A DNA stretch of 55,807 nt from Mariniblastus sp. (lineage in GTDB: Bacteria > Planctomycetota > Planctomycetia > Pirellulales > Pirellulaceae), in contig JABACA010000014.1 of the NCBI GenBank assembly GCA_014237975.1, forward strand, positions 1 to 55,807, given 5' to 3'. The position numbers and the translations under genes were made by a program. Below, piece after piece: positions 1 through 7,822 of the stretch. The notes below the pieces were generated by a model. That model was given only the letters and a program-made list of their open reading frames with translations. It searched no databases and had not been told where the DNA came from. Within the stretch, counting starts at the first letter, position 1; each line of letters opens with the position of its first letter.

Positions 1-254
1 TTCGCATTTGCGATTCGTAGTCCAGGTGCTGCCACGATTTGACAATGATGTTCAGGTTGGATTTGCAAAATGGGTCGATGATGGTCGGCCCCCGGTTATC
101 CGGAAACGAGTCTCGGTTCGTTGACAAATGGCTTTTTTGCAGGGAAAATCTTGGGTTCAAAACGGGTTTTAGTCCCGCCTGGAACACGGACGTTTTTCGC
201 ATCCAACCGCGTCAACGTTTAAGATCAAGGCGCAAACATCTTGAAGGTAGTTTA
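1..254. other. Window edge, no gene supported
   Basis: The reading frame of the following gene stays open here from position 39, but the encoded stretch is compositionally unlike a protein start and precedes a better start codon. No RNA gene, terminator or repeat was recognised. Confidence 0.4.
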
Positions 255-881
255 ATGGCCGACGCAATGATTTTTGTAATGGACGAGCTGGCGGGGCAGG
301 AACACGGCCCCTACTCACTGGCAGAAATCCAAACCCAGATTTACCAAAAGAAATTGAAGAAGAAACACTTGGTGCGGAAATCGGATTACAGTCAATGGTT
401 CAAGGCTGAGGATTTGCTGGGGAAAGTATTTACTGCTGTTGAACAAACCAAAACAAACGAGAAACAGCAAGCCAAAGACGACAAAGCAAAAAAGAAACAA
501 CAAGCCAAAGACGACAAAGAACAACGGAAACAACAGGCCAAAGACGAGAAAGACCAGGAGAAACAACAAGTCCAAAATGACGAAGAAACCGCAGTAGAGG
601 CGGAGGAACTCGCCGATTCGGATCCGTACACAATCAGTGAAGCGGATAAAGCGATGTTATCTTTGTACTTGGAAACGATGCGCACCTATGGAGATCGTCT
701 CCAGGCGCTCAAAGACGAACCTGATAATGCCGAATTGAAACAGGCAGTCATCCAGTGCGGCACCCGTTTTGCAAAAATCACCCACCAGGCGAGAGCCGCA
801 TTGCCCAGTGAACCGATTAAAACGTTTGATGAAGATGTGTTGCAGGCCGACCTGAAAAAAGCCATGACACCGCAAGACTGA
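255..881 (+). CDS. GYF_2 (DUF4339) domain protein with charged repeat linker
   Basis: The 208-aa protein begins with a GYF_2/DUF4339-type module (about residues 5-60). It shows the G-P-Y core at residues 18-20 and a QWFKAEDL segment matching the domain's conserved W. Residues about 65-110 are a Lys/Gln/Asp-rich linker made of near-repeats of KQQAKDDK, probably a charged single alpha-helix or coiled coil. The remaining part (about 115-208) is helical-looking and unassigned. GYF_2 domains usually act as protein-interaction modules, so an adaptor role is an inference. Start 255 was preferred over the upstream ATG at 39 because the domain begins there and AAGG lies 8-11 bases upstream. No signal peptide is visible. 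No neighbour is co-oriented. Confidence 0.75.
   Translation: MADAMIFVMDELAGQEHGPYSLAEIQTQIYQKKLKKKHLVRKSDYSQWFKAEDLLGKVFTAVEQTKTNEKQQAKDDKAKKKQQAKDDKEQRKQQAKDEKDQEKQQVQNDEETAVEAEELADSDPYTISEADKAMLSLYLETMRTYGDRLQALKDEPDNAELKQAVIQCGTRFAKITHQARAALPSEPIKTFDEDVLQADLKKAMTPQD
455..590 (+). repeat. Degenerate tandem repeat inside the GYF_2 gene
   Basis: Imperfect direct repeats of a unit reading roughly AAACAACAAGCCAAAGACGA encode the KQQAKD(D/E)K repeats. At least four copies are visible. The repeat has expanded in coding phase and keeps all units charged. Confidence 0.7.
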
Positions 882-1081
882 CCCAAGCATGGCCGTATTA
901 CGGCCTGCCACAGAACTGAAATTCGGGAAAGGACAATCACTGCGGTTGTTCGTCTAAACCTGCCGTCGTGGTCTTGCCCTCATTTGAGGTCCGGCCAACC
1001 GCGACCAGGTCGGCACGGTTGTCAGCCCGAGAACCGCATGGCTGTGCAGCGATTGGCAGTTGGTCAACGTGCGGTTGTTGA

Positions 1082-2152
1082 TCAGCTTGCCGTCGTTGGT
1101 ATAAATTCATCCGCCGTTTGAATCGTCCCGACAAATTTCGCCAGCAGACTGGCGGCCGCATCGATGTCGGCCAAGGCGATCGTTTCAACGGCCGAGTGCA
1201 TGTAACGATTCGGTATGGCCACGATCCCGGCTGCCACACCACCGCGGGTAACCTGTAAAGCATTGGAGTCATTGGGCGCTGCACGCCCCAGTGCCACTCG
1301 CTGAACAGGGATCTCATGCTGCTCGCTCAAGGACAGCAGACGATCGGAAACAACCGGGTTTACATTCGGACCGCGAACCACGACCGGTCCTCCGCCCAAC
1401 TTGATTTTTCCCAGTTGCCGCGTATCAACGGTGGGACAATCGGTGGCGTGGGTCACGTCGACGGCGATTCCCACGTGCGGATCTACATCAAATGCGGCCG
1501 TCTTGGCACCCCGCAAACCAATTTCCTCCTGGACGGTAGAAACGGCAAACAGGCCACAGTCCACCCCCTGCTCGACAGCCCGCCGCATCGCTTCAACCAC
1601 CACCCAAAGGCCGGTCCGGTTGTCCATCGCCGGGGAGTTTGCCAGACCGTTCAGCAACTCCTGATACCGCAATTCCAACGTCACGGGATCACCAATCGCA
1701 ACCATTTCCCCGGCCTGTTCCTCGTCGCTGGCACCAATGTCAATCCAGAGGTCCTTCGCTTTGACCACCTGTTTGCGTTCGCTCTCTTCGAGCAAGTGAA
1801 TCGCCTTGCGGGCAATCACTCCCGGGATCGGGCCATTCCGGGTCCAGACCGTCATCCGCTGCCCCACCAGCTGTTGGGGATCCCAGCCACCGACGGTTTG
1901 CGTGTAGAGATAGCCATCATCATCGATGCTGGAGACAATCAGCCCGATCTGGTCGGCGTGGCCTGCCAACATCACTCGAACGGGCGCCGCCCGGTTCTTG
2001 GCCAGGATCACATTGCCGTGCAAATCGGTTCGAACATCATCGACAAAATCGGCCGCATAGGAACGGACCAGTTCCTGGACTCGCTGCTCATATCCGGAAA
2101 CACCTGGCGTCTCAACCAGCTGAACAAAAAATTCTTTGGCTTTTGCATCCAT
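1082..2152 (-). CDS. M42 family metallo-aminopeptidase
   Basis: The 356-aa protein matches the glutamyl aminopeptidase/endoglucanase M (M42) family in length and layout. These are cytoplasmic, usually tetrahedral, dinuclear-metal aminopeptidases that trim peptides. Visible motifs are the N-terminal TPGVSGYE signature, a metal-site histidine and aspartate in AGHADQIG (H65, D67), the MDNRTG aspartate, the TVQEEIG glutamate pair, VDVTHA and the C-terminal histidine in RYMHSAVE. The usual HxDE reads HADQ; the Asp is kept, so activity is expected. It follows the S41 protease gene by 41 bases on the same strand, so the two are probably co-transcribed and could act in successive steps of protein turnover (inference). 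Confidence 0.9.
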   Translation of the reverse strand: MDAKAKEFFVQLVETPGVSGYEQRVQELVRSYAADFVDDVRTDLHGNVILAKNRAAPVRVMLAGHADQIGLIVSSIDDDGYLYTQTVGGWDPQQLVGQRMTVWTRNGPIPGVIARKAIHLLEESERKQVVKAKDLWIDIGASDEEQAGEMVAIGDPVTLELRYQELLNGLANSPAMDNRTGLWVVVEAMRRAVEQGVDCGLFAVSTVQEEIGLRGAKTAAFDVDPHVGIAVDVTHATDCPTVDTRQLGKIKLGGGPVVVRGPNVNPVVSDRLLSLSEQHEIPVQRVALGRAAPNDSNALQVTRGGVAAGIVAIPNRYMHSAVETIALADIDAAASLLAKFVGTIQTADEFIPTTAS

Positions 2153-2193
2153 ATTGGACCTTCTGTTTCTTTCAAAAAGTTTTATCGGCCGGC

Positions 2194-3504
2194 TCAGATG
2201 TCGTTCTTTTCGCCCAGCTCCTCTTGGATCACCTCGATGGCGCGTTGCAACGGAAGATCGACATGGGGCTCGGCTTCTACTTCCTCATCGGCACCTGACT
2301 TGGCAGGACCGATCAATCCTTGCAAGTCTTTCATGTTTCGTTGCCTTGCGTTTTCAAACAACTCTTCCTCTGTCAATTCGACAGCATGTTCCTGTCCTGG
2401 CAAGACTCCCCAGACACCCGACTGGGAAGCCTCGTCGTCAAATCGATTGATATTATTTCCATTGGGCCGCCAATAACTGGCGGTCGTCAACTTCAAGGCA
2501 CTTTTCCCGCGTTCAATCGGTATGACATTCTGGACCGTGCCCTTGCCCCAGCTCCGTTCACCCACAATCACGGCCCGCCCGTGGTCCTGTAAACAGGCGG
2601 CGACAATCTCACTGGCACTGGCTGAATTTCGATTGACGATAATCACCATCGGCTTGGCCGGATCATATAGAGGAGCAGTCGACGAAAAATTTTCTTTGAT
2701 CATTCTTCCCTGGCGACCTCGCGTACTGACGATCAACTGTTCTTTTCCTAAAAACATATCGCAAATCTCAATCGCCGCATCCAGCAAGCCACCCGAGTTG
2801 TTTCTCAAATCCAGAATCAATCCATCAGATGTTCCGCCGATTTCCTCAAGTGAGGACCGCATCTCTTCGACCGACATGGCGCCGAACTGCAAAAGACGCA
2901 AATAGGCAATGTTGGAATTTTCCTTCAACGCAAAATCCCACTCGCCATCCGGATGTCTCCAGTCCCCGTGAACCGATGCGACCGGGATCGCCTCACGAAC
3001 CATGGCAACTTCCCATTCTCGTTCACCCCTGCCAAGTTTCACCGTAACGGCCTCTCCCTGAGGTCCTCGCATCTTCCGGACGGCGTCACCTCGCTCAAGA
3101 CCCTCGGTTGATAAACCACCGATCTCCATGATCCAATCTCCCGAAATAACACCCGCCTCAAACGCCGGTGTTCCCGGGATTGGCGCCAACACAATCAGCC
3201 GCCCATTAACAGGATCGTTGTCGACATACATGCCGACTCCACCAAATTTTTGTTTCATGTCTTCATCGAACATCCGAAACGTATCACCCGATATATACAT
3301 CGAATGTTCATCCAATTCGGACATCATGCCGTTCATGGCATTATCAAAAAGTTCTCGCCTGGGAATTTCGTGCAGCGATTCCCGATCGACCACGTCCAGC
3401 GCTTCCGCAAACAGATTCGCATAACGATTTTTGGAGGCAACTGAGTAACAGGCCAAAGAAATCAGTATGCACAGACTGATAGCGACGACATTCCGTAAAG
3501 GCAT
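2194..3504 (-). CDS. S41 C-terminal processing peptidase with PDZ domain
   Basis: The protein is 436 aa from the chosen start. It has one N-terminal membrane anchor/signal (residues about 3-22), a PDZ domain (about 90-170, with the KFGGVGMYV carboxylate-loop region) and a tail-specific protease domain. The Ser-Lys dyad is visible as NSASASEI (S296) and SWGKGTVQ (K321), with the same 25-residue spacing as I recall for E. coli Prc. Such enzymes cleave unfolded or tagged proteins in the periplasm. The upstream in-frame ATG at 3576 was rejected because the hydrophobic segment starts at 3504 and a GGAG sits just upstream of it. The acidic C-terminal extension (EEVEAE region) is not part of the catalytic fold. 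M42 follows directly. Confidence 0.9.
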   Translation of the reverse strand: MPLRNVVAISLCILISLACYSVASKNRYANLFAEALDVVDRESLHEIPRRELFDNAMNGMMSELDEHSMYISGDTFRMFDEDMKQKFGGVGMYVDNDPVNGRLIVLAPIPGTPAFEAGVISGDWIMEIGGLSTEGLERGDAVRKMRGPQGEAVTVKLGRGEREWEVAMVREAIPVASVHGDWRHPDGEWDFALKENSNIAYLRLLQFGAMSVEEMRSSLEEIGGTSDGLILDLRNNSGGLLDAAIEICDMFLGKEQLIVSTRGRQGRMIKENFSSTAPLYDPAKPMVIIVNRNSASASEIVAACLQDHGRAVIVGERSWGKGTVQNVIPIERGKSALKLTTASYWRPNGNNINRFDDEASQSGVWGVLPGQEHAVELTEEELFENARQRNMKDLQGLIGPAKSGADEEVEAEPHVDLPLQRAIEVIQEELGEKNDI

Positions 3505-3683
3505 TAAAACAACTCCGGTTGGGATCGAAACATCCCATCGCGTGGCATTGACCATCGAACATGAAATTCTAGTCAACCCAGGCCATTTCGAGAAATTCTG
3601 ACTGGCCTCATCCTAACGTCGATTCAGCTTTTTTTGAACATGGTTCAACGTCCAACGAAAAGAATTGGACTCGCCAAACAAAA

Positions 3684-3710
3684 AAAGACCGCCTTGCTCA
3701 GGCGGTCTTT
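3684..3710 (-). terminator. Rho-independent terminator after the DUF1571 gene
   Basis: A perfect 10-bp stem (AAAGACCGCC / GGCGGTCTTT) with a 7-base loop is followed on the minus strand by a T-tract. It lies 32 bases past the DUF1571 stop. Because A and T tracts flank both sides it could work in either direction. Confidence 0.9.
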
Positions 3711-3741
3711 TTCATGGCAGATTGAAATTCAAACTTTATTT

Positions 3742-4689
3742 CTAGTGCGCTGGATATTGATAAGCAGGATTATCCGGACTGAAGTCTTCATTTTTTAAAC
3801 CGACATTCAGCTGCACCTTGATATAGGTATATTCTTCGATTAACTGAGGTTTTCCACCCTCGGTAGCCGGCCAATCGTAAGCCGCATATCGAATCGGAAT
3901 ATTATATTCTTTATCGATGTAAATCTTGGCCTTGTGAAAGTCGAAAGGCGCCTTTCGCACCGGATGCATGACCTCGATCAACGTACAGTTACGACCATTG
4001 ATCTTGGCTCCCTCGACATAGTTGACTTCGCACAACCCCATGGCTCGATCACGTTCGGCTTTTTCAATCAATTTGGCGACGAGATTTTCAATGCCCGCTT
4101 CATAAATCGGATAACGCTGTCCCTTCATGGCCACCCATCCATCGGGATCAAGGTGGAACCGCTTAATGCCCAAAATGCCCGCTTCGTGAGCAATCAATTT
4201 GCCGTCATTCTGGCCGTTAACCCAGATGACTTCCCGACCGGCCACATCCTTGGGCTTGAGGAACTTCATATAAACACTGAACGGCACATCAACGTTGTTT
4301 ACTTTTCGAGGATTGCGAATTTTAATTCGCATATATTCCGGGTCACCCAGAGTGTTGTCGACGCGTTCGCGTTTGACCATGATCGCCGAGTAATCAAAGA
4401 TATCTTTCTGAATGTGCTCAAACCCGTTGTGAGCCATTTCAATCGCTCGATCCAGGGGGTGGGGTGTGCCAACTGCATCAGTTGCCAGTGCACCGGGGGT
4501 AATGGTCTGACCTTTTTTCTCAGGACTTAGTTCGGAGTCGGGAAGGTTGGCAACTTTTGGAACCCTGAAAACCGGTTGGGTGGTTTTTTTATCGTCTTCC
4601 TGGCCGAAAGACAAAGAACTGGCAAATGCAAAGCACCCAACCGCAGCCAGTAAGATTGTTCTCCGAATATTGTTCCGGCTAATTCGCAT
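3742..4689 (-). CDS. DUF1571 domain secreted protein
   Basis: The 315-aa protein has an N-terminal signal peptide (RRTILLAAVGCFAFASS, cleavage near SFGQ). The body matches the planctomycete-rich DUF1571 family: HPLDRAIEMA, the IFDYSAIMVKRERVD segment, then a beta-rich region ending in YTYIKVQLNVGL. The fold resembles LolA/LolB-like lipoprotein carriers, so an envelope lipid- or lipoprotein-binding role is possible but unproven. Start 4689 is supported by a perfect AGGAGG six bases upstream. The ATG at 4731 lacks this and adds a non-hydrophobic leader. A strong terminator follows, so the gene is probably monocistronic. An exact 14-bp palindrome lies upstream. Confidence 0.82.
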   Translation of the reverse strand: MRISRNNIRRTILLAAVGCFAFASSLSFGQEDDKKTTQPVFRVPKVANLPDSELSPEKKGQTITPGALATDAVGTPHPLDRAIEMAHNGFEHIQKDIFDYSAIMVKRERVDNTLGDPEYMRIKIRNPRKVNNVDVPFSVYMKFLKPKDVAGREVIWVNGQNDGKLIAHEAGILGIKRFHLDPDGWVAMKGQRYPIYEAGIENLVAKLIEKAERDRAMGLCEVNYVEGAKINGRNCTLIEVMHPVRKAPFDFHKAKIYIDKEYNIPIRYAAYDWPATEGGKPQLIEEYTYIKVQLNVGLKNEDFSPDNPAYQYPAH

Positions 4690-5097
4690 TCGATCCTCCT
4701 TGATCCGACTATTTGTCGTTTTGATCGCCACACCTCGCGGCGTTTCGTCCTAGACGTCTGTGGAACGGGCCAGCGACGATTTTGAAAGCCTACCTAATTG
4801 GCCGACCCACCTCTACATGTATCTCATGCAATCGCTTGACGCTAGCGTCATGGCTGAGTTTGTATTTCATTATTATCGCCATACAACCACTGTTTCCGTA
4901 GCCCCTTATTTTCCGCAGCCAACAGAGCCAATACAAACAGAAAAGCTAACCGGTCCAGCCATCAATCAAGCCTGTCAAGTTGGCCTAATGCGAAAATTTT
5001 CCCAAAGAATATCCTGGAAAATCAGCTGTTTTTTTTGAGCCCCTCGAAGTCGGCAGCCACCAACGAATGGATTTTCCAGGGCCTTGGTATCACAAAA
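4690..5097. other. Intergenic region upstream of DUF1571 gene
   Basis: The region contains the Shine-Dalgarno sequence of the DUF1571 gene and a perfect palindrome at 4837-4850. A plus-strand open frame at 4760-5038 has no recognisable domain or SD and is not called. Confidence 0.5.
4837..4850. promoter_or_regulatory. Perfect 14-bp palindrome, possible operator
   Basis: TGACGCTAGCGTCA is fully self-complementary and lies 148 bases upstream of the DUF1571 start in a non-coding stretch. It has the form of a homodimeric regulator site; no regulator is assigned. Confidence 0.4.
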
Positions 5098-6723
5098 CTA
5101 CCAAGGTAGTGTCACGTCAAAAACGATCCTCGATTCCTGATCCTTCAATACCACGATCGTACCACCGTGTTCCATGATGGACTTTTGGCTAACGGCCATC
5201 GCGATCCCCATCAGGTTGGAATTCTCGTTAATGGCCAGAGGGTCAAACATGGTTTCAAGTTGTTCCGCGGGCACATCACTACCATTATTGTGAATTCTCA
5301 CCTGAATGGATTGGGAATTTGGCTGCATTTCAACCGACACGTTAACAGCCCCATTATCACGACACGTGTTGATCGCTGTTAACATAATGTTCTGGAACGC
5401 GCGCTCCAGAACTTGCGAATCGAACTGCATCGAGGGAGGCTTATCAAGTGATTGCCATTCGAGTGATACTTTACAGTGCTCGGCCCGTCTCTCCAACAAA
5501 CGCAGCGCCGATTCCAACAGTTGATTGATATCTCCGGGTGCCATTTTGGGAGCACGCGGTTTACTGTGGGCCAACATATCCATCACCAAACCGGATAGAT
5601 ATTCCTGGTTCCGTTGAACAATCTGCCAACCTTTTTCAACCAGATCATATTCCTGTTCCTTCAGCCCGCACTCGATCAAGTGCGTGCCCCCATTAATACT
5701 CTGCAAAACGTTTTTGATATAATGCGACAACGACTCCATCACCTCGCCCACTGCCGTACTGCGTTCCCGCTTCAACAACATGGAATAGTAACCAGTGTTT
5801 TCAATCGCCACAGCAGCCTGGTGCCCAATCGCCAACAACATTTTCAATTGTTCCGGGTTAAAACTTGACAGCACTGAATCGCGGCTGGAGTTGTCGTCGC
5901 GAGGGTCGCAATCCACATAAATCATTCCCGAAATCTCATTCCGACCGCGAATGGGAACACAGATAACCGCCAGGTCTTCTGCCTCGGCTTGCCCCGACCC
6001 GGAGGCCAAACGAGGATCCAGTTTTTGGTTTGGCGAAAATATTCCTTCTTCTTTTTCCAACACGTAATCCAGAACTGCTGGCCAAACCGCGAATTCAACA
6101 CTGCCCGCTTCGGCAACCGATCGCTGCCTGGACGACTTAACAACCCACTCGCCCGTGTCGGTGTCTTTCAGGATCACACAGGCACGGTCCGCCGTAATCC
6201 AGCTAAAGACCAAATCCATCAATCGTTCAATGAGCAGGTCCATCTCCGTGTGAAGACTTGTCGCGAGTGCCGTTTCACACATCATTTGGATATTGCTTTT
6301 TGCCTGCGCAATCCAGTCGACGGTTTCCGAGGAAACCCATCGAGCGTTTGAATCCTCTCCCCGATCGGTGTCCATAACGGATCCGGACTTGGAAGAGGCC
6401 GCTGCTTGCTCGTTGTCGGCCAACAATGGCGTCTGATCACTGAATACGAATGTCGTTCCGCCAATTTTTACCTGATCGCCGGCCATCAGCAACTTCTGCT
6501 TGACTCTTTTTTCGTTAACAAAAACTCCATTGGCGCTACCTAAATCAATGATGACGAAACCTTCGTCTTGAAAGTGCAATTCCGCATGCCGCCGGGAAAC
6601 TTCTGGATCGGGAATCTGCACCGAGTTGGTTTGGTCCCGACCCACAGTAACAATACCGACAGGCAGGTCAAACGAATGGCCTTTTCGAGGGCCATCAACA
6701 ATGATCATTGAGCCAACACGCAT
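5098..6723 (-). CDS. FHA-GAF histidine-kinase-like protein, degraded ATP site
   Basis: The 541-aa soluble protein has three parts. The FHA domain (about 1-95) carries GRD (R29), SRRH (43-46) and the SANG/VNEKRV loops that bind phosphothreonine. A GAF domain follows (about 140-310). The C-terminus is a sensor-kinase-like transmitter. Its H-box is SLSHYIKN (H334). The ATPase lobe departs from consensus: the N-box reads NIMLTA (T449 where the Mg-binding Asn is expected), the G1 box reads NNGSDVP instead of DNGPGIP, and G2 reads GIAMA instead of GLGLA. A kinase role is therefore doubtful; it may be a pseudokinase adaptor that reads phosphothreonine and dimerises. No response regulator is adjacent. 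The start at 6723 begins the FHA fold, though the SD is weak. Confidence 0.85.
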   Translation of the reverse strand: MRVGSMIIVDGPRKGHSFDLPVGIVTVGRDQTNSVQIPDPEVSRRHAELHFQDEGFVIIDLGSANGVFVNEKRVKQKLLMAGDQVKIGGTTFVFSDQTPLLADNEQAAASSKSGSVMDTDRGEDSNARWVSSETVDWIAQAKSNIQMMCETALATSLHTEMDLLIERLMDLVFSWITADRACVILKDTDTGEWVVKSSRQRSVAEAGSVEFAVWPAVLDYVLEKEEGIFSPNQKLDPRLASGSGQAEAEDLAVICVPIRGRNEISGMIYVDCDPRDDNSSRDSVLSSFNPEQLKMLLAIGHQAAVAIENTGYYSMLLKRERSTAVGEVMESLSHYIKNVLQSINGGTHLIECGLKEQEYDLVEKGWQIVQRNQEYLSGLVMDMLAHSKPRAPKMAPGDINQLLESALRLLERRAEHCKVSLEWQSLDKPPSMQFDSQVLERAFQNIMLTAINTCRDNGAVNVSVEMQPNSQSIQVRIHNNGSDVPAEQLETMFDPLAINENSNLMGIAMAVSQKSIMEHGGTIVVLKDQESRIVFDVTLPW

Positions 6724-6920
6724 GTTTAAGATGCTCTTGATTTAACGAGGACACGATACAGACGTATCTCAAATTTCTTTTCTTAGTTCAACTTCCCGCA
6801 AGACTAACGCTAACAAAAACAAAGAAGTGTTTATTCAGAAAAGCCAACAACAGGATAGCAGAAAACCCCAGAACCTCACATATTGTTTTGCGAGGCGGCC
6901 AAATGCAACAGAGAACCACT

Positions 6921-7235
6921 CTAATCGGACGAAGCTGGTTGCTCGACACCCTCATCAGTATCAACGGCGTCTTCTTCATCTGACGGTGGTTCGAACTGGG
7001 CACCGTCGGGCTCCGTTTGATCATCATGCGACAGATGATAATCGGGCAATCTGGGAGTTGCCGTATGGCTGTCGACATCCTCGGTAAAATTCGTTTTTAA
7101 TTCGTTGAGACTCTTACGGAATTCTCGATAGGATCCACCCAATGACCGAGCCACTTCTGGTAAACGGCTACCAAACAAAAGAATGGCAACCACACCCAGT
7201 AAGATCAGTTCGGGATAGCCGATAGAACCAAACAT
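6921..7235 (-). CDS. TatA/E-family twin-arginine translocase protein (copy 2)
   Basis: The 104-aa protein has a short N-terminal membrane helix (PELILLGVVAILLFG), the FG-xx-LP hinge (FGSRLPEVARSLG) and an amphipathic helix. A long acidic tail (about 50-104) is rich in Asp/Glu. This is the classic TatA layout: a pore or membrane-weakening subunit of the Sec-independent export system for folded proteins. The tail is longer than in the neighbouring copy. It lies 75 bases downstream of the other tatA-like gene on the same strand. No tatC is in the window, so the partner is elsewhere. TatA and TatB cannot be separated safely from sequence alone. Confidence 0.85.
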   Translation of the reverse strand: MFGSIGYPELILLGVVAILLFGSRLPEVARSLGGSYREFRKSLNELKTNFTEDVDSHTATPRLPDYHLSHDDQTEPDGAQFEPPSDEEDAVDTDEGVEQPASSD

Positions 7236-7310
7236 AGAAAAACTGCAATCTCACAAATCAAGAAGCCAGCACAACCCGAGCCCGGTCAGTTCACGCTTCC
7301 AAACGTCAGG

Positions 7311-7496
7311 TTATTCTGTCTCCGCAGACTTGTCTTCTACCGGAGGCACTTCGGCAGGCTGCTCTTTGATGCCTACTTTGAATTCATTGATGCTACGGCC
7401 CATGTTGCGCATCAGGCCCGGCAATCGCGCACCGCCAAACAACAGCACAACGACACCGGCAAAAATTAAGAGTTCCCAAGTACTAAAGCCAAACAT
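7311..7496 (-). CDS. tatA: TatA/E-family twin-arginine translocase protein (copy 1)
   Basis: The 61-aa protein has the helix STWELLIFAGVVVLLFGG, the FGGARLPGLMRNMG hinge and amphipathic segment, and a short charged tail. It is of normal minimal TatA size. The start at 7496 (MFGFSTW) was chosen over 7517 because TatA proteins begin directly before the membrane helix. With the following gene it forms a tandem pair of paralogues, a pattern in which one copy can take a TatB-like part (inference). It lies downstream of the ExbBD/toroid operon across a 326-base gap, so it is probably a separate transcription unit. Confidence 0.85.
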   Translation of the reverse strand: MFGFSTWELLIFAGVVVLLFGGARLPGLMRNMGRSINEFKVGIKEQPAEVPPVEDKSAETE

Positions 7497-7822
7497 TACT
7501 CGTACCGATCTAAACATTTAAGGAAACAAACTTGTTATTCCATTCTAGAAACGGTGGTTTTAGTGTCAAACCCAACCAGCCATTTCACGACTGTTTAACC
7601 GATTATAAAGCCTGAAATCACAAACGATTCCGGTTAGGCCAGTTATTCGTTCCGTTAATCCGGTCAATCATTTCGCATTGACCACCCAGGGATCTGGGGA
7701 AAAAACCCTCCCCGCGAGCCAAGTTGCTGGTCAGGTGGTAAGCCGATGAATGGGAAAAGGCGGCTGCCAGGGTCAAAGACGCAACCGTACATGAAGCCGC
7801 CGGCACCACGGTGTATGGCGAT
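7497..7822. other. Intergenic region, no gene supported
   Basis: An open frame of 63 codons on the minus strand (7618-7809) shows no family match or SD. No convincing hairpin terminator for the upstream operon was found here. Confidence 0.4.

Noticed and set aside
39..254. Longer N-terminus for the GYF_2 protein
   Set aside because: The residues do not resemble a domain or signal, while an ATG with AAGG and the domain start lies at 255.
315..911. Several minus-strand open frames over the GYF_2 gene
   Set aside because: They are shadows of the Lys/Gln repeat and give Leu/Phe- or Ser/Cys-rich low-complexity peptides.
4760..5038. Plus-strand frame of 92 codons
   Set aside because: No SD, no family resemblance, and it contains the palindrome; probably non-coding.
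7618..7809. 63-codon minus-strand frame between tatA and the toroid gene
   Set aside because: No SD or recognised pattern; amino-acid make-up is not typical of the neighbours.
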